A stretch of DNA of 64,000 nucleotides from Rosa chinensis (Eukaryota > Streptophyta > Magnoliopsida > Rosales > Rosaceae). Below, in pieces: positions 1-16,199 of the stretch (within the stretch, counting starts at the first letter, position 1; the number at the start of each line of letters is the position of its first letter). The stretch covers positions 6,569,501-6,633,500 of the forward strand of contig NC_037090.1 of NCBI RefSeq assembly GCF_002994745.2, written 5' to 3'. Both the position numbers and the translations under genes were made by a program. The notes below the pieces were generated by a model. It was not told the DNA's origin and made no database searches. It saw nothing but the letters and a program-made list of their open reading frames with translations.

Positions 1-779
1 AATAGATTAATTTTTTTTTGTTTGACAATGTAAAATTTTATATTTTTTTGAAAGGAAAAAGAAGCAAATATGAGATTTAAGGCTCGAACCTTGGTTGGTT
101 CAAACTTATATTTTTTATTTGCAAAAGAAGATTTGTAAAATGGATGATTTCAGTTATGAAATATGTACGATGATGGTTCGTTAATCATAGTTGTGATGGA
201 TAAAGAATCATTCTATGTCGGTTTGAATAATGAAAAACCTGAAAGATTTTTAAATTTAAAATTGAGCTAAATTAAAGCAAACTTGAAATCCAATTCTTTT
301 GATTATTTCATACACACATTATCTCTTTCCAAATCAGCTCATTTCCAATCCTGTTCTAGATTCATATAACCTCAGATTAGATTAAACTAAAGGGGGGGAA
401 TAAAAGAAGCCCACATTCTTTCCAATTTTAAACATCCATCCATGTTGCTTCATAATTCATATTCTCCAATAATTGCCCAATCACAAAGTCGCAACCGGGG
501 GTTTGCATCGTAATTTCCCCTTCCAAAAAAACTATATACAATTAGTGTAATTATTGAGTGTATTCGACGTCGTAGATTTTGGATATATACGAATATATAC
601 ACACGACCCAAAAAGCAAAAATAAGCAAAACGCAAACCCGCCTTTAATATTGGCACGAGAGCCCCGAAATCTGAATCTCTCTCTCTCTTTCTCTCTGAGA
701 AATTTGATCGAACACCTGGGGGGCGCTGTTTCAATAGAGACCCAAAAGCGAAGCGAAGAACGAGAGAGAGAGAGGAGCA
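1..779 (+). promoter_or_regulatory. 5' flank and probable 5'UTR of importin alpha
   Basis: No gene is visible here. The distal half is AT-rich with no recognisable element. From about 676 there is a CT-rich run, then GA-rich sequence just before the ATG at 780, a pattern common in plant 5' leaders. A loose TATA-like stretch lies near 530. ORFs crossing this part on both strands are low complexity and do not resemble known proteins. The transcription start cannot be fixed by eye. Confidence 0.4.
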
Positions 780-3700
780 ATGTCTCTGCGGCCGAGCACA
801 AGAACCGAGGTGCGGAAGAAATCGTACAAGTCGGGGGTGGACGCCGACGACGCGCGGCGGAGGAGGGAGGACAACTTGGTCGAGATCAGGAAGAACAAGC
901 GCGAGGACAGTTTGCTCAAGAAGAGGAGAGAGGGCTTGGCTCTATCGCAGCAGCAATTGCTCGATGGGTCTCCCAATCCTGTCGTCGTCGAGAAAAGGGT
1001 ATCTTTTGATTTCTTGCTCTTAGTCTTGTTGATTTGTGATTTGGGGGTTTAGGGATTTTGGGATTGTTTGATTCTGGGTTGTTGGAATTTGGTTGTGGGA
1101 TTTGATTTTGGTGACTGGGTTTTGGTTGGGGGAAGTGAAAGGAGTGAAATTTAGTTTCGAAATTGATTTAATTTGGGTAATGCTGAATGATGCATGATAT
1201 GTTTACTTGAAATTGTGCTGTGATTTTGATCTGAATGAATGTAGTTCATAACTGGAAGAAGGTTTTCATTGGTCCCACTCTCCTTTCCTTAGTACGAATA
1301 AAGAGAATGGGCTTAGTCTAGAAGTAGTTATTGTCGGGAAAGGTGTCCTTATAGTGTTATGTCTCCTAATCTTAGTTGGTTTTTAGGTTTATTATCTTGG
1401 TTTAATTCAATGTATTGCTTATAAATTACCTCCAACATGGATAATTTGTGAGCGGTTTAGTTGATTAGGAACGCAACAGAGAATGTGTATCATTGTAATT
1501 CTATATAACAAGTTATCTCGTCTGATATTAGATGGTCTTGGTCTTTAATTGATGTTTGGGTTGTTTAACAGTTGGAAAGTATACCTGCAATGGTGCAAGG
1601 AGTATGGTCTAATGATCCTGCTTTGCAATTGGAAGCAACTACTCAGTTTAGAAAGCTACTGTCAATTGGTATGAGACTAGCTCCACTTCATGAATTCGTT
1701 CGCATTCCTCTTCTGTGGCACTTTTCATCTCATGTTGTTGAAATTTTTTTCGTATTTACGTATTGTGTAGAACGCAGCCCTCCAATTGATGAGGTCATAA
1801 AAGCCGGTGCAGTCCCTCGATTTGTGGAGTTCCTTGGAAGGCAGGATATGCCTCAACTACAAGTATGAATTATTTTGTGTAGTTTCTTGTTAAAGTCAAA
1901 CTATTCTTCTAAGGTGTACAAAAACTGAGGTTGACCTCCAATTTTGTGTGCAGTTTGAAGCTGCATGGGCTTTGACCAATGTTGCATCTGGAACATCTGA
2001 GCATACTCGAGTTGTTATTGAACATGGTGCAGTTCCCCTGTTTGTGCAGCTTCTAAGCTCTGGCAGTGATGATGTCAGAGAGCAGGTTCTGATTCCCTTT
2101 TAAAACTTTCATTAACATGATAGCACAGTATTAAGCATATTTTGGCAGTATATGCTTCTTTATGTTCCTATTTTCACTGGTTATACAACTTATTTCTTCC
2201 TATCACTTTGGGAAATTTTTTGTTTGTTTGGTTGGATTGGTAATTGGGTTAAATTCTTAATTTTCTTGTCTCTTGAACAGGCAGTATGGGCTCTAGGTAA
2301 TGTAGCTGGAGACTCACCAAGTTGCAGGGATCTTGTTCTCTCACAGGGTGCACTAATGCCATTGCTAGCCCAGTTAAATGAAAAATCAAAGTTATCCATG
2401 CTGAGGAATGCTACATGGACTTTATCTAACTTCTGTCGTGGCAAGCCACCCACACCGTTTGATCAGGTTGGTACACATTGTAGATATTTTTAATTTTTTT
2501 ATGGTTAAAACTTGCAGATGCAGTAGTGCTTTATGTTGAATGTCAGTTGATGTACTTTCCTCTCATTTTGACAGTAATAAGTGTCTTTTTTTGCTTGCCT
2601 GTTCGCATTTTTTATTTTATTTCAGGTGAAGGCCGCTTTACCAGTTCTTCAACAACTCATTTACTTGAATGATGAAGAGGTCTTGACTGATGCGTGCTGG
2701 GCCCTATCATATCTCTCAGATGGCCCAAATGACAAAATTCAGGCTGTGATTGAAGCAGGCGTCTGCCAACGACTTGTGGAGCTTCTGCTGTAAGTTTCTA
2801 AACCAATATGTGCACCTATAGTGATTTCGTATTATTTTGGCATAGTTGTTTAGCATATTCACCTTGTGCATTTCCTATTGATTACGTTTGTTTCTGCCAG
2901 CCATCCATCGGCTACGGTTCTTATACCTGCCCTTCGGACAGTGGGAAATATTGTTACAGGCGATGACTCCCAGACTCAGGTATTAATTATGATCCATCTA
3001 TCCACTTTAGTTCTTAACATACTATCATCTGAAATATGCTCTTCATATAGGACAGGATATGAATGTTTTTGCTTTAATGATGGTTTGATTTTTCTTTGTT
3101 ATGTATCAAGTTAGCAACAAACTGACCTTTATAAATGTTTCAGTTTGTTATTGAAAATGGAGTACTGCCTTGCCTGTCTCAACTTCTCAATCAAACTCAC
3201 AAAAAAAGCATCAAGAAAGAAGCTTGTTGGACAATTTCAAATATTACAGCTGGGAACAAAGCTCAAATACAGGTAAAATTTTCCTTAGATTGCATTTCGC
3301 TTTGTGGATTTAAATGCTGTATTCCCACTTGACTACTACAGGAGACTGCTTTTAGTCTTTTACTATTATCATTATTATTTATTTAGTTTAAACTTTCTTT
3401 TTCTTTTTGTTTCTGGTGATATTGTGTCTTAAAGGCTATTATTAGTATGTGAAGAACATGTATACTTTTCTGTTGAATTTCTGTATATGGTGGATTATTA
3501 CCTTTTGCTGGTTGAGTTTTCGTGATTCTCTTGCTGGACTTCTGAGTGGATTAATTACTCCTTACGTTTGTCTTCTACAAATTCTATTTAACAGGCTGTG
3601 ATTGATGCCCAAATCATACTCCCACTCGTACAACTTCTCCAACATGCAGAATTCGACATAAAAAAGGAAGCTGCATGGGCCATCTCAAATGCAACTTCTG

Positions 3701-4655
3701 GAGGATCTCATGAACAGATTCAGTATGCTTTACCTTTACACTGGATAAGCTCTTTTTACTTTCATTTCCCTGTTCCATCACATGCGCATGTATACTCATG
3801 TTGAAAATGCTATACAACCCAATTCTATTTTCCATTTATACCAACTCTAACATAGAATGACGCCCACAATGTTTTGGATCAAACAGTGGGGTTAAACAAC
3901 TGTTTTCAGCTGGTTAATAAATGGCGTATATATGCATCTCAAGTATATTATTATCATTTTCCCTGTGTAACTATTTTCCGTATGAGATATTGTCATAGTA
4001 CTTGTCCTTAGGTGTGATTAACAATTTCTCAGTCTTATTGTTGAAATTTTAAAGCAATAGGTTGTTGCCATTCTAACTATTGACACTGACTAGGCCTTCC
4101 TATACATATTTTTACAATGCGCATGACAATCAATACTCTCATTTATTTCCTTTTGTATCCTTATTTACCATTTACTTTCATCTAGTTCATTATCTGATAG
4201 TATCATAGTCTAATTTGGGATATAATACATTATACGAAGGCTAGTATTTACATGCATGATTGATTTGTTTTTGCAGATTCCTGGTGACTCAGGGTTGTAT
4301 TAAACCGCTCTGTGATCTGCTAATCTGCCCAGATCCAAGGATAGTAACAGTGTGCCTTGAAGGTCTTGAGAACATTCTGAAGGTGGGGGAGGCTGACAAA
4401 GAAATGGGAGCCAATAATGGGGTCAATCTTTATGCTCAAATGATTGATGAATTTGATGGATTGGAGAAGATTGAGAATCTGCAGACGCACGATAACAATG
4501 AGATTTATGAGAAGGCTGTGAAGATCTTGGAGAGATATTGGGCTGAGGAAGAAGATGAACAGAACCTCCAGCAGAATGGGGATGCAAATCAACATGGTTT
4601 TACTTTTGGGGGAAACCAGCCCACCGCTCCGCCGGGTGGGTTCAAATTTGGATAG
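780..4655 (+). CDS. IMPA4: Importin subunit alpha, 10 exons
   Basis: This is the nuclear import adaptor that binds basic nuclear localisation signals on cargo and recruits importin beta. Exons: 780-998, 1572-1668, 1771-1862, 1954-2085, 2281-2466, 2626-2789, 2901-2979, 3144-3272, 3595-3722, 4277-4655. All joins are GT-AG and in phase, giving 534 aa, the normal family length. Residues 1 to about 70 form the importin-beta-binding domain, with basic clusters such as RRRR and KKRR. Armadillo repeats follow with the typical W..N pattern ([63 protein letters not shown]), which builds the NLS groove. The tail is acidic and then Gly/Phe-rich. The symbol rests on family likeness plus the gene order with the next gene. 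The first exon encodes nearly the whole IBB domain. Confidence 0.95.
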
Positions 4656-5388
4656 ATAGCGGTTTAGGATTCTGTTTTCTGGCAGCATAGGTTTCGTTAC
4701 CTTGTTTCGATGAATTTTCAACCTCATTTTGATTTCCCTTACTGCCAAGGGCCAGGGATGACAGGCTTGTCTATGGAATTTGATAGAAAAGCTAAAGCTG
4801 CAATCGGGGTGTTTTCCATTATATTTTGCTTTCCATACTTCTAGACTTCTAGTAGGAAAAAACTGTGACTCTTGTGTTTATTTCAAATTGGCGCTAAGAT
4901 GCTCGCTTCTTCATTTTTGATTTTTTTTTTTGGGCTGTGTTATCTTGTTGAGTTTCAGCTTCTACATACATTATAAATATGGTTTTGTTCTCTCTTTTCA
5001 TCTGCTTGTCTTGACTCACTGAAAAGAAAACAAACCAACCAGTCATATCGGACAACATCTATTCATGGCAGTAGTGGCCGTTTGTCAGAAATGTGCAGTT
5101 CACATTGAACCTTCCCCTCCTTGACCCTGTTCACACAAACCGGTTCACATTCAACCGTCCATTTTTCGGTCTTCAAATGCAGTCCAACCGTACAGAATCA
5201 TGACTACTTTCTTTACCAGGACCGCCAAAATGTACTGATTTCCTTGAAAAATGATTAAAATTTAAAACCCCGTTTGCTAATATGGATATTTTGGCGGGGT
5301 TAATTTGCAAATTTACATTTTTAGGGCTAAAACCCTTCCTTTCTGCTGCTTGCTTCTTGCAAACTCGAATCTGAAGCAGCTTTCAACA
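4656..5388. other. 3'UTR and intergenic spacer
   Basis: This holds the 3' end of importin alpha and the 5' flank of the rhodanese/FSH1 gene, both on the same strand. It is T-rich just after the stop. I see no coding, RNA gene or transposon signal in it. Confidence 0.5.
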
Positions 5389-8989
<3,601 letters not shown>

Positions 8990-9917
8990 AACCCTAGTCA
9001 CCTCTAGTGTGCTCTGATCTGTAACCCTTTTGTTTCCTTGTGCCTCCTTTTTTTTTAATGAATTTGGTTTACTTTTACCCAAAAAAAGAAAGAAAAGCCA
9101 CGCATCTTCGTTTGTCCTTTTGCGTGTTTGTCAAGTCTTGAGTCAGTTGCCCTACGTCTCTCGTCTTACGTGTCTTATCCGACAGCGACCCGTTCAACCT
9201 TTAAAAAGATAATAAACTAAGATAAAGGAGTGTGAAACCGATACTTAAAAAAGTAATAAAGCTAGATAAATAAGTGTGAAACCGAGATTTATTACGCGTT
9301 AATTGCATCACCATGACGCGGCTTGACCGCCAAGACCAGTGACTCCCCCGTCTCTAGAAGCAAATGGGTTACACTACTCTACTCTCACAGTCTGTGACGC
9401 TTCCAGCAGTGAACCCCCACTGACCAGTCAACCCCTCACTAATTTTAAGTATTACCGTCTGTCCCCTGCATTCGTTGGAGAGATTTTTAGGTATGACAGG
9501 GCGTGCTACGTAACCGTACGTTCAGTCAATATTATTTATACAGAAGGTGCTTTGGATATTTCATTATAATTAAATATAAATAATTTTAAAATTTAATTAA
9601 AAATTAGAGAAATACGATTGATCGGACATATCACGTCGACAGTACGTTGCCCCATTAAAGATTTTTTCCTTTCGTTTTAACTTGTTTAAGTGAAATGAGT
9701 ACGGAAGGGTGACGCGTGTTCCCCCGAACAACGCGTTTTCTTGCTCCCTCTGTCCACCGCCCCGTATCTCTATATATTCCATTGTCTTCCTACCCAAGAC
9801 TTCCAGGACCCCATCACCCTTCTTTACTTAAATCTACAACTCCCTCCTCTTGCACTCTCTCATTCCTTCTTTACTCTTTGATTTGATCTGAACTTGGATA
9901 TCATTTCGGTTTTTTTG
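8990..9917 (+). promoter_or_regulatory. Intergenic region and VQ gene promoter
   Basis: The first 100 bases are the 3'UTR of the hydrolase gene. Around 9201-9285 an imperfect pair of about 40-bp direct repeats shares the string GTGTGAAACCGA. A good TATA box (TATATATT) lies at 9771-9778, roughly 150 bp before the VQ start codon, followed by a C/T-rich leader. An ACGT core occurs in this stretch, but I cannot show it is a functional site. Confidence 0.45.
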
Positions 9918-10613
9918 ATGGCGGCGTCGGATAACCTAGCAGCGATGGAGCCGTGGGCGTACAGGCCGACGACGACGTTTGCGGACTCGTGGATCTCGGA
10001 GGCGTTTGCGAGGGACACGAAGGCGCTGACGATGGCGCTGCAGAAGTCGCTGGCGGACAACAGGAGCTCGGAATCTCCGGATTCCGAGTTCTTGCCGTTT
10101 TTTGATACGTTTCAGGCGGAAACGACGGCTACGCCGACTGTTTCCGGGGTTTCGGGGTCGGATCCGGAGTCGGTTGCGGCGCCCAAGCTGCGGCAGAGGA
10201 ACGCGGTTCCCGTTTCGGGGGGCAAGGTGACGAAACGGAAGTCGCGCGCGTCGAAGCGGACGCAGACGACTTTCATCACGGCGGACCCGGCGAACTTCCG
10301 GCAGATGGTGCAGCAGGTGACGGGGGTGAGGTTTAACGGACAGCAGTTCTCTTCGCTGCCGACGGTTGTCAAGCCCGAGCCGCAGAGACCCGGCGGCAAT
10401 CGCTTACCGGGCGGCGGGTGCTTGCCGACGCTCGACACGTCGGCGTTGTTGTTCGACCACCATCAACAGCAGCAGCAGCAGAGGCAGCAGTACCAGCAGC
10501 AGGTTGTGGGGCCCGCATCGGCAACGGGAGGAGGTGGACAGATGCGACCAATGCGCTATGGGGCGACGGTGGAGGTGGCTGAGGGTGGTGGTGGCGTCTC
10601 TGGCGGGGATTAG
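9918..10613 (+). CDS. VQ-motif protein, CAMBP25/VQ15-like
   Basis: A single exon of 231 aa. The ATG at 9918 gives MAASDNLAAMEPWAYRP; the frame is open further upstream but without an ATG. The VQ core is FRQMVQQVTG, matching the FxxxVQxxTG motif that contacts WRKY factors. It sits behind a basic block (TKRKSRASKRTQTTFI) that probably acts as a nuclear signal and calmodulin-type binding region. An N-terminal helix (WISEAFARDTKALTMALQKSL, about residues 30-50) and the basic block resemble the calmodulin-binding CAMBP25/VQ15 group. A Gln-rich run lies near residues 180-195, with a Gly-rich tail. VQ genes are usually intronless. The expected role is a nuclear cofactor in stress signalling. The gene is very GC-rich against an AT-rich flank. 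Confidence 0.9.
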   Translation: MAASDNLAAMEPWAYRPTTTFADSWISEAFARDTKALTMALQKSLADNRSSESPDSEFLPFFDTFQAETTATPTVSGVSGSDPESVAAPKLRQRNAVPVSGGKVTKRKSRASKRTQTTFITADPANFRQMVQQVTGVRFNGQQFSSLPTVVKPEPQRPGGNRLPGGGCLPTLDTSALLFDHHQQQQQQRQQYQQQVVGPASATGGGGQMRPMRYGATVEVAEGGGGVSGGD

Positions 10614-10667
10614 GCTTTGACTCTTATTCGAGCTTTCCCACTCTGGAGTCGTGGAAGGTCATGTAGT

Positions 10668-10692
10668 GAGAGAGAGAGAGAGAGAGAGAGAG
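10668..10692. repeat. (AG)n microsatellite in VQ 3'UTR
   Basis: About 12 AG units lie 55 bp downstream of the VQ stop codon, so they are probably transcribed. This is a likely length-variable marker. Confidence 0.8.
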
Positions 10693-11044
10693 GGGGTGAT
10701 AGAGATAATGTGACCGTTGATCTTGTGACATGTGGGTCGTTTTTATCTGTTAATATAAATTATGTTTTTTTTATTTCTTTTTAGTAACTTCTTTTTATTT
10801 TATTACTATTTTGTTGAGCACTCTTGTATTTGTTGAGCTTAATGGAGTAGAATTTTGTGCATTTCATTTTGCGGTTACATTCGTCTAACTTGTTGTTCTT
10901 TAATTCTAATAGCTATTATCTTAGCTGTAGTGAAAAATATTGTCCTCTATGTGAAAAAGAAGGGAAACCCTTTTATTGTGTTTAAGCAAAAATAGGAAAA
11001 ATGTCGACAAGTGAAATTAAAATATAGACTTTGGAGACCTTTCA

Positions 11045-11152
11045 ATGTGACGTTGCAGATGACTTCAATAATGGCTGATTGAAGGGCATCATAAAAATGT
11101 GACGTTGGAGATGACTTCAATAATGGTAGATTGAAGGGCATCATAAAGTTGT
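11045..11152. repeat. 52-bp tandem direct repeat, two copies
   Basis: Two near-identical units beginning ATGTGACGTTG start at 11045 and 11097, each ending in GAAGGGCATCATAAA. There is no coding potential. They lie in the AT-rich space downstream of the VQ gene. Confidence 0.8.
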
Positions 11153-11197
11153 ATTGATCTTGAAATTTGAGTGGCTTCTTCTCTCGCAGCGTAACAA

Positions 11198-11443
11198 GTA
11201 AGGTTGAAAATGATAGGTGTTTCATTTGCACGGTGCTATTTTTATATATTTCAATGTTTGTAAAGAGACGAAAAATATTAGTCCTGCTATTTTTCTTAAT
11301 AGAAAATTCTTCTATGCAAAGTAAAGTTGAAAATGAGAGGTGTTTCATTTGTATTGCGCTATTTTATTAATATTTCAATGTTTGTAAAAGAGACGGAAAA
11401 ATGTTAGTCCTGTTATTTTTCTTAACGGAAAATTCTTCTATGC
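11198..11443. repeat. 123-bp tandem direct repeat, two copies
   Basis: The two units start at 11198 and 11321 and both end at CTTCTATGCA. They share AGGTGTTTCATTTG and TTAGTCCTG blocks, with a few substitutions and short indels. With the 52-bp repeat just upstream, this makes two independent tandem duplications within 400 bp. The function is unknown. Confidence 0.8.
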
Positions 11444-11614
11444 ACCAGCGGTGCAAGTGAACCAGCAGATTCAGCAGATCTCAGTCGTTGATATTTATAG
11501 GTAACATTGTTTTTAAAGGTCAAAAGATATACTTAATGTTATCCAACCCTCCATGCTTGTTGGTGCAAGTGCATGTCAGTGTACTCAATACTGTCTTTTT
11601 CTTAACACCTTTGT

Positions 11615-14321
11615 TGTAACGCCCCAAGCCGCACCTCACCAGCTTAAGCTCGTTACAGTGCTGCGAATCTCTAGAACATAAACCGAACACTCGATTTACA
11701 TCCTAGAGAACCGTTGGGCATTTTGTTTGAAAAACTTTTTATAAAATAGAGTTGAAGCTACAAATACTTTTGAGGTGAAAATTCATTTCATCCGTCTAAA
11801 GCTTAAAATTAATGTTCACACGGAAGGTATGAACTTCAAAGAACAAGAGTGTAACTAGATCTGGCACACAGCTGGCTGTTCATAAGCCACGAAATATGGA
11901 GTTCAAGAAATAGAATTTGGAATAAAGTCCAAACGATAGTTCAACGAACTTGTTCCGCACACCTAGCTCCGTCCGTTATTGTCCCGTCACCAGTGCACAA
12001 TACCTGCATCCACACTGTTGTAGGGGTGAGCTTTCGTCTTAGCTGCTCAACAGGAACTCTACCCCGACTAGATTTGAAACCAATAAATAAATCTTTGGGG
12101 CCCCAGTATGAAAACATGCTTTAACCAAACATTTCAGTGAACAGCAAAACTTTTTACTAATGATTTCTGACTCGAAAATCGATGCAAGATACTTAAATAA
12201 ACATGCGCGCTGAATCTTACCCGATGGCAGATCCCATAGACCTACTACACGACCTTACCTCAATTAATTTATCAACCAGGTAAGCGTAGTAAGAGCGTCC
12301 GCTACCTAGCTACACACACGAAATCAGGTCATCTTTACAATCGCTCACTGTCCGATCGGCGTAGTTAACCCTTTGGAGGTTTAGGGGATCGAACCCAGGG
12401 AAGTCAGTGCCCCCTTCGCTCTCAAGCCATCACATTTCTCATACGGTTTGGTTATTATGCTTCGCATTTTAACTTAACCAAGCCATCTCACTTAACATGT
12501 GTAACTTTAAAAATAATTTAACAAAGTAAATGCGCATATCGAGGAGAGTTATGAATCCCTACTTGGATTTCGATGCTTTTCCTCACGTACTCAGAGAGTT
12601 GCGAACCTTCCGTTCCTCGATTAACTGGAGTCCTATATTCCGACATTTTGATAATTAATTTCTCATTGAACTAATAATTAAAATCTCGACAATTAGCAAA
12701 TCGTATAACCAACTTTTTCTGGTTTGACCAAGGTTTGACTAATCTTTCCTTTTTGACCATTTTGACCAATGTTGACCAATCGCAACTACATTGACAAATA
12801 GTCTCATTTACTCGACACCTTATTTTGAAATAAGAATAGCGACCAATTTCCATGCATTTCCTTACATATCTCATCACATTGTAATTCCGTCGAATTTACT
12901 ATAGACACTTGACAAGATTCCATTTTCATACAAGGTGTGCCCAAATTACTAAGGACACCGAAACATAACTTGATCTTTTTCACATTGTCAGAACCAATTC
13001 AACTAAACATATACTTGCATATTTATGCTTTGTCCTTTTCACCAGAATAAGAAACATACTACAACATCCATCACCAAAATCATTCAACAACTACGATCTT
13101 AGCAAACATGGACAAAACAGCAAGCTCACAACATAACTTTCTACTTCTTATGACTATCTACCCAATTTACTCTTCTCAAACACAACATCACAGCACACAT
13201 ACAACATGGCAACCTAGTTTCCAGAAGCCAACTATAGAGGTAAATTCTCAGAACCTTTTACAGAACCCAACTCACCTTGTGATCAACTAGATCGAAAAGG
13301 AACCTCGAATTGCAGGTCTGCTTTCCGACAAAGAACAGAGCAAGCTGAACCCAATCTAACCAACCAACTCAGTTCATTAACATCCGATTACCTCCAAGTG
13401 CAAAACTTTGATTCAAGGTTGAGATTATACCTTTGTAAATAAGAAATCTACTTCAATCGACCCAAACTTAGTTCCCAAAACTTACTGCCGAGACGAGGAT
13501 GGTGATGAACTGATGATATTCACGCCTGTACTCAACAAGCTTCTCGATTATTGACCTAGAGGTGTAGCTGAGCAAGAAACGAAGCCCAGGAAGGCCAGAG
13601 AAGTTGCTGGAGTCAAAGAACACGGCGGAGCAGAAGGTAACCCAGAAACCCAATTAGTCAAAATCATTCAAATTGAAAAACCAATAGTCTAACGTGTAGA
13701 GAACAACGAGGGAATGAGTTTTCATACCACATGCAGCTTAATTGGTCGCCGGAATTTGCAGAAACTCATCGGAAAAATTTCAAGCTTCCCACCGTCGATT
13801 CTCCCTCCACAGCCGACGATTGAACAAACGGAGACCAGAAACGTGACTGAAACGACGAGAGGAAGAGATCGGTGGCGGTGCTCCGGCAGGAGGAGCAGTG
13901 GTCAGACCCAGTAGCGGGTCATCTAGCTACCGAAACGGGTCGAGGCTTCTAGGAAAGTTTCGAATAATCTGATCCTTTGATTTGATCCCACCTCTATTTA
14001 TACTTTCCTTTTTATTAATTTGGACGGCTCTGATGAAGCGGTGATAGATTGAACGGTCCAGATTGCATCGTAAAATTCCTTTTCTTTTCCAAAAGATTTT
14101 CCTTAATCCAAAACTTCCGAAAATCAAAACATATAGCTCAGGTATCCGAAAAATTCCTATGAACTCGTCGTGTCGCGTACTTTATTATCCAATCCTTAAT
14201 TCAAGGATTTCACCTTGTAAAAATTTCCAAAAAAATTCTCGAGCACTTTAATCATTACTGAGATCATAAATAAATAATTTGTAACGATCTAAATCAAGCT
14301 CGATAAATTTTTCGGCGCTCA
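11615..14321 (-). mobile_element. Probable long solo LTR, Ty3-gypsy type, minus strand
   Basis: This 2.7-kb non-coding block has the composition of a long plant LTR read on the minus strand. A TATAAATA box lies near 14000 on that strand, followed by a GC-rich leader. The plus-strand left edge reads TGTAACGCCCC, so the minus-strand end is ...TTACA. Similar GTAACGCCCC-ended LTRs are frequent in plant genomes. I found no pol sequence and no convincing target-site duplication at these edges, so the borders are provisional. It could instead be a large non-autonomous (LARD-type) element. Confidence 0.5.
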
Positions 14322-14700
14322 AATATGCAAAGAGTTAATATTTTGAAAATGTAGATAGTTGTCTTGGATATGAACATCTTAATCGACTGACATGATTGAA
14401 AAAGACTATACAAGCTCTCAATTTCAAAGGCTTTCAAATCATGATGATGTCCTTAAGCTACATTTATAGCTGAAAATCTTGTATAATTAATTTTTATTTT
14501 CAAAGGTCAAGAGCTTCACGCAATCAACGTCATCGTTTTTTACTTTTTCATGTTCAACAGTTTCTATACATACCGCCAAGCATAAGCAACAACCTCGTAG
14601 ATGATCCCGGTGACATGGCTAGCCCCACCTATAGCATTTATTTGAAAGACCAACACCCGAGCTACCTCGCCATGGTGGAGGTCAGACTATATCCTACTGG
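14322..14700. other. AT-rich spacer
   Basis: I see no gene here. The sequence lies between the putative solo LTR and a second LTR-like fragment and contains only short chance ORFs. Confidence 0.4.
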
Positions 14701-14990
14701 GAGGCCACCCTCTCATGCTCTCCAAAAGGCGTTAAGAGAAGCAAATATGTGTATTATGTCCCACATCAGAAATGTAAAGTAGATTAGTAGAAGGAGAATT
14801 CCTTTAGCTATAAAAGGAAGTCCTCCTCTTCTTAGAAAGGATGGGATCCATGATCCCCATACTTGTATCACTACAAAGGCTACTTGGCCTCACTTTTAGT
14901 GGAATCTCTAAGTGGACGTAGCCTTGCCTCATGGGTAAGGTGAACTACTTGTGTCACACTTTTTCCATCATGCTTCATACTTAGTTCCCG
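14701..14990 (+). mobile_element. Possible orphan LTR fragment
   Basis: A short promoter-like unit with a clear TATA motif (CTATAAAAGGAAG) near 14808, followed by a 100-150 bp CT-rich leader, as in the U3-R-U5 order of an LTR. No partner copy or PBS is visible, so this rests on architecture alone. Confidence 0.3.
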
Positions 14991-15009
14991 TATTCTTACC
15001 GTAAATAGT

Positions 15010-15426
15010 TTCTAGATGAGACTTTTTTGAATTTGCCTAAAAACGAGCACACATTCCCACACTATATAGGATATGTCAGGTCTACTTGCAGTAAGATACA
15101 AGAGACTCTCGATGTTGCTTCTATAGAGTGTTTGATCAACTGTCTTACCAGTAAGGTCTTCACTAAGCTTGGCACTAGTACTCATGGGATTAGAGATAAC
15201 ACTAGCATATTACAATCCAAATTCTTAACCAAATCTTCAGCATATTTGGTTTGTGAGAGAAACATACCATCTTTTAGTTGTCGAACTTGAAGTTGAAGGA
15301 AAAAATTCAGCTCACACACATGCTCATTTCAAATTCACTTTTCATTATACAAGTGAATTAGTTCACAAACGTTTCAGATGTGGATCCAAAAACGATATCC
15401 TCTATATACACTTGAGCAATCATCAT
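15010..15426 (-). pseudogene. Outer Ty1-copia RT/RNase H remnant, C-terminal part
   Basis: On the minus strand from 15426 downward the sequence reads as degenerate reverse transcriptase starting just before the catalytic box (QVYIEDIVFGST, where functional elements have YVDD). It then passes into the RT-RNase H connection (MSTSAKLSEDL, SLLYLTASRPDIS). Stops and frameshifts are frequent. The pattern resembles SIRE-type copia. It is the other half of the fragment at 20893-21290, separated by the element at 15427-20887. Confidence 0.75.
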
Positions 15427-15821
15427 TGTTAGAATATGATCATGTGATTAAATGGCTTCACAATGAGTATGCTATGTGAGTAGATGTACCATAACATTGG
15501 TGCATCAAGACACACTTGATGACTTGAACAAGGAAATTCACGTATCTTGAAAGGGTACAGGGGCACATGTGTGCTAATAATTATAATTATGTATGCTAAT
15601 AATTATAATTATAGTGAAGAGGTATAAATAATCAATAATTACATCTCTTTACTCAAGAGACACCATGGTTGAGGTCTATAAAAGAAACCTCAATCCCTTC
15701 CATTGTCATTCATTCAGAGATTTGTGTTTCCCTTGTTGTGTCTAAATCAAGGACACCATACCATTGTGATCAATAGTCTAACGACACTAATCATAATGAT
15801 CATTTTCTATATTTTCCATCA
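15427..15821 (+). repeat. 5' LTR of nested copia
   Basis: It begins TGTTAGAATATG and ends CCATCA, 395 bp. TATA-like CTATAAAAG lies near 15675. It aligns along its length with 20461-20887 but lacks about 30 bp present there. Confidence 0.85.
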
Positions 15822-16199
15822 GTCATATCAGAGCAGTGTTGTGATATAAGGGAAATTAAATAAATTGATTGTGACCAATAGACATTACAATTCAAACAAA
15901 CACAATTCACAGCAACAATAAGAAGGAGATAGAGACCTGATGTACAACCAAGAAAGACGGATGAGTTATCATTATTTACTCATTAATCTCTAGACTTAGT
16001 TTATCATGGCCAATACATCCAAATTGGAGAATATGAAGATAAAGTGGCTCAACAATGTCAACCATCGCATATGAAAGAGAATAATCACTTATCTACTTAC
16101 CTATGAGAAAACGTTTTATACGTTAAAACCGAAAAGCCTCATGTTGCATCTCGAAATTATACTAAATGGAAAGAAGATAATGCATTAGCTATTGCTATA

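Noticed and set aside
554..1009. 151-codon ORF overlapping the importin alpha start
   Set aside because: Out of frame with the IBB domain, low complexity and without a known fold; the frame from 780 matches importin alpha exactly.
12300..12420. Possible tRNA gene (GGATCGAACCC string)
   Set aside because: No cloverleaf partner for the A box or acceptor stem could be found; the string lies in the putative LTR.
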